DNA of 64,000 bases. Source: Dermatophagoides farinae. Its lineage: Eukaryota > Arthropoda > Arachnida > Sarcoptiformes > Pyroglyphidae. How positions within the stretch are numbered: position 1 is the first letter of the stretch; every line of letters begins with the position of its first letter. The translations under genes and the position numbers were made by a program. Below, piece after piece: positions 58,813 through 64,000 of this stretch. The DNA lies in assembly GCF_024713945.1 (NCBI RefSeq), contig NC_134678.1:2604001-2668000 (forward strand). Direction: 5' to 3'. The notes beneath the pieces are model-generated. The model saw only the letters and a program-made list of their open reading frames with translations, did no database searches and was not told the DNA's origin.

Positions 58813-60144
58813 AAATTTTTTTTTCTCATTCGATAATTTATTCATATTTATTTGAATTTTCTCATTTTTTTTTAAATTTCATTTTCATTGGATGTCTATG
58901 TTTATTTATTTATTAAATGAATGAATGAATGATGATGATGATGATTTTAGGACCAATGTGTACATGTTATTATCAAACTTTTACATTTCGATTTTCAATC
59001 TGTATATTTGTTTTTGCATTTATGTATGCATTTTGTATGTGTATGTAAGAGAGAGAGAGAGAGAGAAAGAATTCGAATGAATATGAGACGAATGTATATA
59101 CAATGAAGAAAATGAAAATGAAAATCAAATAGAAATCGATGTCATCATTATCGATTGATATTTTTTTTTTAGTTCCGTCAATTTTTCTCCTCTTTTATTT
59201 TGCTTTTCGTTGATTGATTTTTTTTTTTCGTTCACTTTCCATAGCATTTTTGTTGGTTCGGCAACTGTTTACTGTGATTTGTTTTTTTTTTTAAATATTT
59301 AATGATAATATAACTAAAATAATATTCTAATTCTAATAAACTAACGTAATTTCAGAAATATTGTGTGTATATTTTTGTGTGGACAAATAATAATTGCATC
59401 AGAAAAAAAAACTAATCCATTCATTCATATTTGTCATTTTATTTCTTTATTCAGAAAAAAAATCATATGACAACAACAAGAACAAAAAAAAAACGTTGTC
59501 AAGATTTGTTCAAGATTATTTTTTTTTTTTTTGTTGCCCACTACAAATCTTGACAATAAGCTTGTTCCAATAACCTTTTTTCTGGGAACTAAATGGCTAA
59601 AAAAAAAATATAAAAATATAGAAATGTAGAATTGATTGAGGAAGTGTGTTTGTGAATGATAGAAATGAATGAAAAATGAATTTTCTCTCTCAGTCTGATT
59701 ATCCACATATAAGTAGTATATAATATATGTCCATGTTCAACGTGAATGTTGTATGTTTGTTTTTTTTTCCTATTTCTCCGTATATAAAATAAATATATAT
59801 ATAAAATCATGAAAAAAACCAAAAATAGATGCAAAAAAACCAGGGTTTGTTTGGGAAACACACACACACACACAGACAGAAAAAAAAATTCAACATTACC
59901 CTCAATGGATAGGAAGTGGAAAAAAACTTTTTATTTTGAAAGACAAATATTTTGTGCATTATGTGTGTGTGTGTGTGTGTGTGTGATTATGTCAATAGAA
60001 TCGATTTTTATTATTCACCATCAGAGAAAAAATTCCATTCCAAAAAAATTGGGTTCAAAAAAAATGACCCCGAAACAAAAAAAAAGTCAACAACAACAAC
60101 AATTGTAAAAGAAAAAAATTAATTCATTTTCTTTCGATTTTTTT

Positions 60145-60190
<46 letters not shown>
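60145..60190. repeat. (CT)n array close to the exon 2 acceptor
   Basis: This is a CT array of about 46 bp with one TT interruption, ending about 160 bp before exon 2. It is pyrimidine-rich on the transcribed sense and could bind pyrimidine-tract factors, which is an inference only. Confidence 0.9.
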
Positions 60191-60191
<1 letters not shown>

Positions 60192-60349
60192 AATTTTTGC
60201 CAAATAAAAATCAAAATGAAATTTAATCATTAAAATAATATTGCCACTGTGATCTTCCGTTGTGGATGGATTTATCGCTTTATTTACATTTGATGAATCT
60301 TTCTATTTTTGAAAAAAAAATTCAAAATTAAATAAAAAATCAATTCTAG

Positions 60350-60892
60350 ACGCCGGAAGATTGGAGAACAAATTCATGTTCAATAATTGCTTCTGTTGTA
60401 CATCATCATCCAAATGGCTACAATGACCAACATTATCAACAAAATCATGTACTTATGGTCAATAATAATGATGATGATGATGATAAGCATTGTCATCGGT
60501 TAGATGCATCAACAACAACTACTTCTACTAATACGACGATGACGACAAATGAAAAGAAGCAGCAGCAGCAGCTGCCTATTGTTAACCATCATACAATGAA
60601 CAACAGTCATCATCATCATCATCAACATAATCGTTGTGGAATGTCGCCATTTCAACAACAACAACAACAACAACAACAAAAAAACTTAAATGACAATGAT
60701 GATTTCGATGATGATAAAGATGGTAAAAATGATGAAAAAATGGCGACAAAAAATGAAAATAATAATAATAAATCATTTTTGATCAATTGTGATTGTAATA
60801 ATGATCATCACAAGATCATTGAATCTATTGAAACTACTGCCACCACCACCACCACTAACAATAACAATAACAACAACATTATCAAACAGCAG
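60350..60892 (+). CDS. Exon 2 of the FAM117-like gene
   Basis: This is a 181-codon internal exon, open in phase 0 across its whole length. The acceptor is TTCTAG/ACG at 60349/60350 and the donor is CAG/GTATGA at 60892/60893. It begins TPEDWRTNSCSIIASVVHHH. Those first residues complete the TQTP..W motif begun in exon 1. The remainder is low-complexity (runs of Asp, Thr, Gln, His and Asn encoded by GAT, ACA, CAA, CAT and AAT triplets). Non-repetitive islands remain at QLPIVNHHTMN, RCGMSPFQ and SFLINCDCNNDHHKIIESIE. Because the frame stays open through so many triplet runs and both ends are proper splice sites in matching phase, I take it as real coding sequence. The next exon was not found. 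Confidence 0.65.
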
Positions 60893-63800
60893 GTATGATC
60901 GATTTTTTTTTCAATTGAGTTTTTTTTTATTATTTTCTTGAATTTCTATTTCTTGCTTCAAACAATTTCGTTTTAAACTTTTGTCGTATGTTGTGTGTGT
61001 ATGTGTGTGTGCATTCAACCACATTTTGGAGAGAATCACCAACCACACCACCACAATATTTGTATTTTTAATTCTTTATGCTATTAGATTCTGGTTTCAT
61101 AGATACCAGAATATTATACTGGAAAAAAAACTTGAATCGAAAAAAAGAATATGATGCGCAGAACAAAAGAATAATAAAAAAAAATATTGGAACGAGAAAA
61201 ACCATCAATCTAAAAATAAACAAATTCCAAATTGTTTGGAATGTGTCACCAAATTGGTCACCAATTCATAGTGACCGAAACAACCATATTGTGTTGTTAT
61301 TTGAGGCCTTTGGTGGTCGATTATTACTGATGGCAAAAAAAAAAAAAAAGAAAATAAAAAAAATGTCTAGTTTTTTTCCCATTGTTATTGTTGTGTTTTT
61401 TTTTACTATTGAATTCTTGTTTCGGGAATCATTTTCTTATCTATCTTGATCTATTCATCTGTGTGCAGAATAATAGAAATGATAAAAAAAAACGAATCTG
61501 TACACACATATCTGAAAGCGTATGCAATTAAAAATGATCATCATGATAATGATGATGGTGAAATTTGTACATAAACACTTACTACTACACTCATATACAA
61601 AATACACAACAACAACAACAACAACGACAACAAATAAACAACCATGTTCGTTGTCACATATTGTCCAATAATAATAATACCAATGGCGTAACAAAATTTT
61701 TCCATAATCAATTTTTTTTTATATTTTCTTCTTCTAGAATGAATTATTGCTTTTAGGTTCTTTCCTTTACTTTTTTTTCTCTATCTCTATACTGAACATG
61801 AACATGTTGGAAAAGTTGGATGAAAAAAAAATAGAGAGGAAATGAGCCCTTCCCTATTTTAACTATCCACTATATTAGAGCTTTAACTTTTTAATTTACG
61901 ATATCATTGCTCAGGGCATATACATACATCATCATTCATTTTATTTCAAGCAACAATGTGTTCACATGAACGACAAAATATAGATTTAGAATAGCAACAA
62001 TACATTTTGACTTATTGTGATTTTTTTTGCAATTTTATTCTTGTTGTTGTTGTTGTTGTTGTTGCTAAATATACGATAATGTTTTGTCATTTTGTAATAT
62101 TAAAAATTTTGATTACCCTATTTTCACGATCATTACCTCAATATATATTAAAATAATGTTGAAATTGCTGAAATTTGTTTGAAATTGTGAAAAAAAAGAA
62201 CGAGAAGAAATTATAACCCACATCTATTGGGTTTTGTTCTGTATATTTTTAGAAATACCAACTGTATTATCATAGGGAAAATGGGGTATTTATTTTTGTT
62301 CACTTTTTCCACATGATCATTGGTGATCATTCTTATTGTTGTCATCTATCTAGAAAAAAAACTATCACTGACGTTGTTTCCTATTCTGTTGTTTGTATTC
62401 TGTTATTGGTAATGCGAACACAGAAATGAGCAAAGAAAAAAAAGGAAGAAGAAAATTTGTAGAATATATTTTGTAACAGAATGTCAAAAGAGAGAGAGAG
62501 AGAGATATTCACACGATAAACGCATACATAGAAGCTTTCTGATGTCAATCTGTTTCAACAACAACAACAACAACAAGAAAGAATCAAGTAATAATGAAGA
62601 AAAAAGATTCGCTTATGTATATGGGTGGATGGATGGATGTACAAAATAAATATAAAGAGAATCAAAATTTGGTTTCCTTTGCTTTTTTTTCAACGATTTT
62701 TTCAATTCAAATTCTTTTTTTTTGTCTTCTTTACTTTCAGAGCTTTAGGCTGATGTTTTTCTCCCTGTGTGTGTGTTTGTGTTTATGTGCAGTATTGATT
62801 CAATACTCTTACTACTCAATTTCATTTTTGCTTCAAAACCAAATAAAACATCACAGAGAAAAACATATCCAGGGAATTGATGTGCTATTGTCTGACTGTC
62901 TGTGTCTCTCTGTCTATCTATCTATTGAGCTAAGTAATATGCTTGTGTTGTGTGATGTCCAAAACAGATAAAATTAAACGTGGAAAAAAAACTTTACGAA
63001 TTCTACATTTTTATTCTATTATTATTATTATTTTTATTCTTGTTTTATTATTGTTGATGGTGTTGTATATATATTGAAAATATTGATACAACAATATAGT
63101 TTACATTGGAAATTGGAATTGCTTTATAGCACTTGGAATGGGATGGAATGGGGAAGAATATGTTTTAGTTTCAAATTTGTTCAAGATTTTTTTTTTTTTT
63201 TTTTGAATGGAAGGGGAAGCGAGCCGCTAGGGGAGATTTGAATATATTATTGTTATTGTTATTTTCTTACTATTTTCAGTTAGAATATATTTTTTTTTGT
63301 GAAGGACACTTGTATATCCTTTTTTTCCATTTCAAACATGAATATTTGTTTGACTGTCAAATCCTGTTTTGATATATCAATTGAAATTTCGAAAAATAAA
63401 ATAAAATAAAATTTTACCAGCGGCTAAAGAGATATTGCAGATAACAATATTATTATTATGTAATATAATCAACTAAAATAAAATTTTTTTTTAAAAAGAA
63501 AAATAAAAGTACCAAATAATTTGATATATATTGATTCAAAGTTAAATATAGAAATGTACTAAAGGCCATTGAGACATTGACAAAAAACATTTGGTTTTAT
63601 TCTTGATTCTTTTGTCTAGATTTTTTCAATAGCGAGTATTCTGTATTGGTGAATTAATTTAATTTCAAAATCATTCTTTGATTCTGGTTATAACATTATC
63701 ATCATTATCTTGATTACCATTATTCTGCCATTGAGAATGAGTTGATGAACAAACATTACTTTTTCAATAATTTTTTTTTATCTTCACTTACTACTATTAC

Positions 63801-64000
63801 TACTACTACTCCAACTCGTTATTAACGTTTTTATCATTTTAGATTCTATTATTATTATTATTATTATTGTGATTTCCTTTCTTTTACTACTCATTTCACA
63901 GAAACAACCATAAATGGATTCGAAAAAAAATGAAATTTTGATTGAATCTCAATATATATTCACAATCTCAATATACGATGATAATGATGATGATGATGAT
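60893..64000. other. Probable second intron, no further exon identified
   Basis: It starts with GTATGATCG. Several acceptor-like sites occur (TGTGCAG near 61468, TTTCAG near 62740, TTTTAG near 63842, TTTCACAG near 63900), but none opens a frame with FAM117-like residues such as the RSASWGS segment expected next. Contents otherwise are CAA runs (61606-61622, 62558-62575), GTT runs (62042-62065), a GA run (62490-62503) and GAT triplets at the very end. Confidence 0.45.

Noticed and set aside
61078-61449. A 123-codon plus-strand frame after exon 2
   Set aside because: It is Lys/Asn-rich, runs into poly(A), and has no FAM117-like or other motif; it looks like chance within an intron.

Overview
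This 64 kb window is from an AT-rich eukaryotic nuclear genome, most likely an arthropod. An acariform (astigmatic) mite fits best: very AT-rich intergenic DNA, dozens of GAT/ATC and CAA/GTT triplet runs, long GA/CT dinucleotide arrays, GT-AG introns, exons rich in poly-Asn/Asp/Thr/Gln/His, and a BEL/Pao retrotransposon (a metazoan superfamily). The species is an inference. I see no operons, tRNA, rRNA or CRISPR, so nearly every short open frame is low-complexity noise.

Layout. Positions 1-8281 are repeat-rich intergenic DNA. A 199-bp pogo/Tigger-like MITE with TA duplications lies at 8284-8482. A 55-bp strongly GC-rich nest of palindromes (10422-10476) sits between the two halves of a local duplication. 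A decayed hAT DNA transposon (11517-18335, 8-bp target duplication) holds on the minus strand two C2H2 zinc fingers, a Pro/Tyr-rich segment and a piece of hAT transposase. Nested inside it, in the same orientation, is a complete BEL/Pao LTR retrotransposon (12287-17778) with 217-bp LTRs identical by eye, a 6-bp target duplication and one uninterrupted 1590-residue Gag-Pol: a very young insertion.

A second LTR element (19791-22822, minus strand, 460-bp LTRs) has no recognisable pol. Its internal region is mostly a coding-like minisatellite with a roughly 45-bp unit, arranged in longer duplications of 354 and about 375 bp. This is the least explained structure in the window. From 22823 to 53987 (31 kb) there is no convincing gene, only microsatellites, a tandem duplication (37562-37663), a possible 83-bp MITE (42100-42182) and a hairpin cluster (50352-50430).

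The only host gene I can support runs on the plus strand: exon 1 at 53988-54323, a 6-kb intron, and exon 2 at 60350-60892, both phase 0. The joined protein has an RRSSSFDSL motif followed by C..SM.DQ.TQTP..W, the order found in the FAM117/GLCCI1 family. Its 3' end is not found and probably lies beyond the window. Its first intron holds opposed CT and GA arrays that could pair in the transcript.
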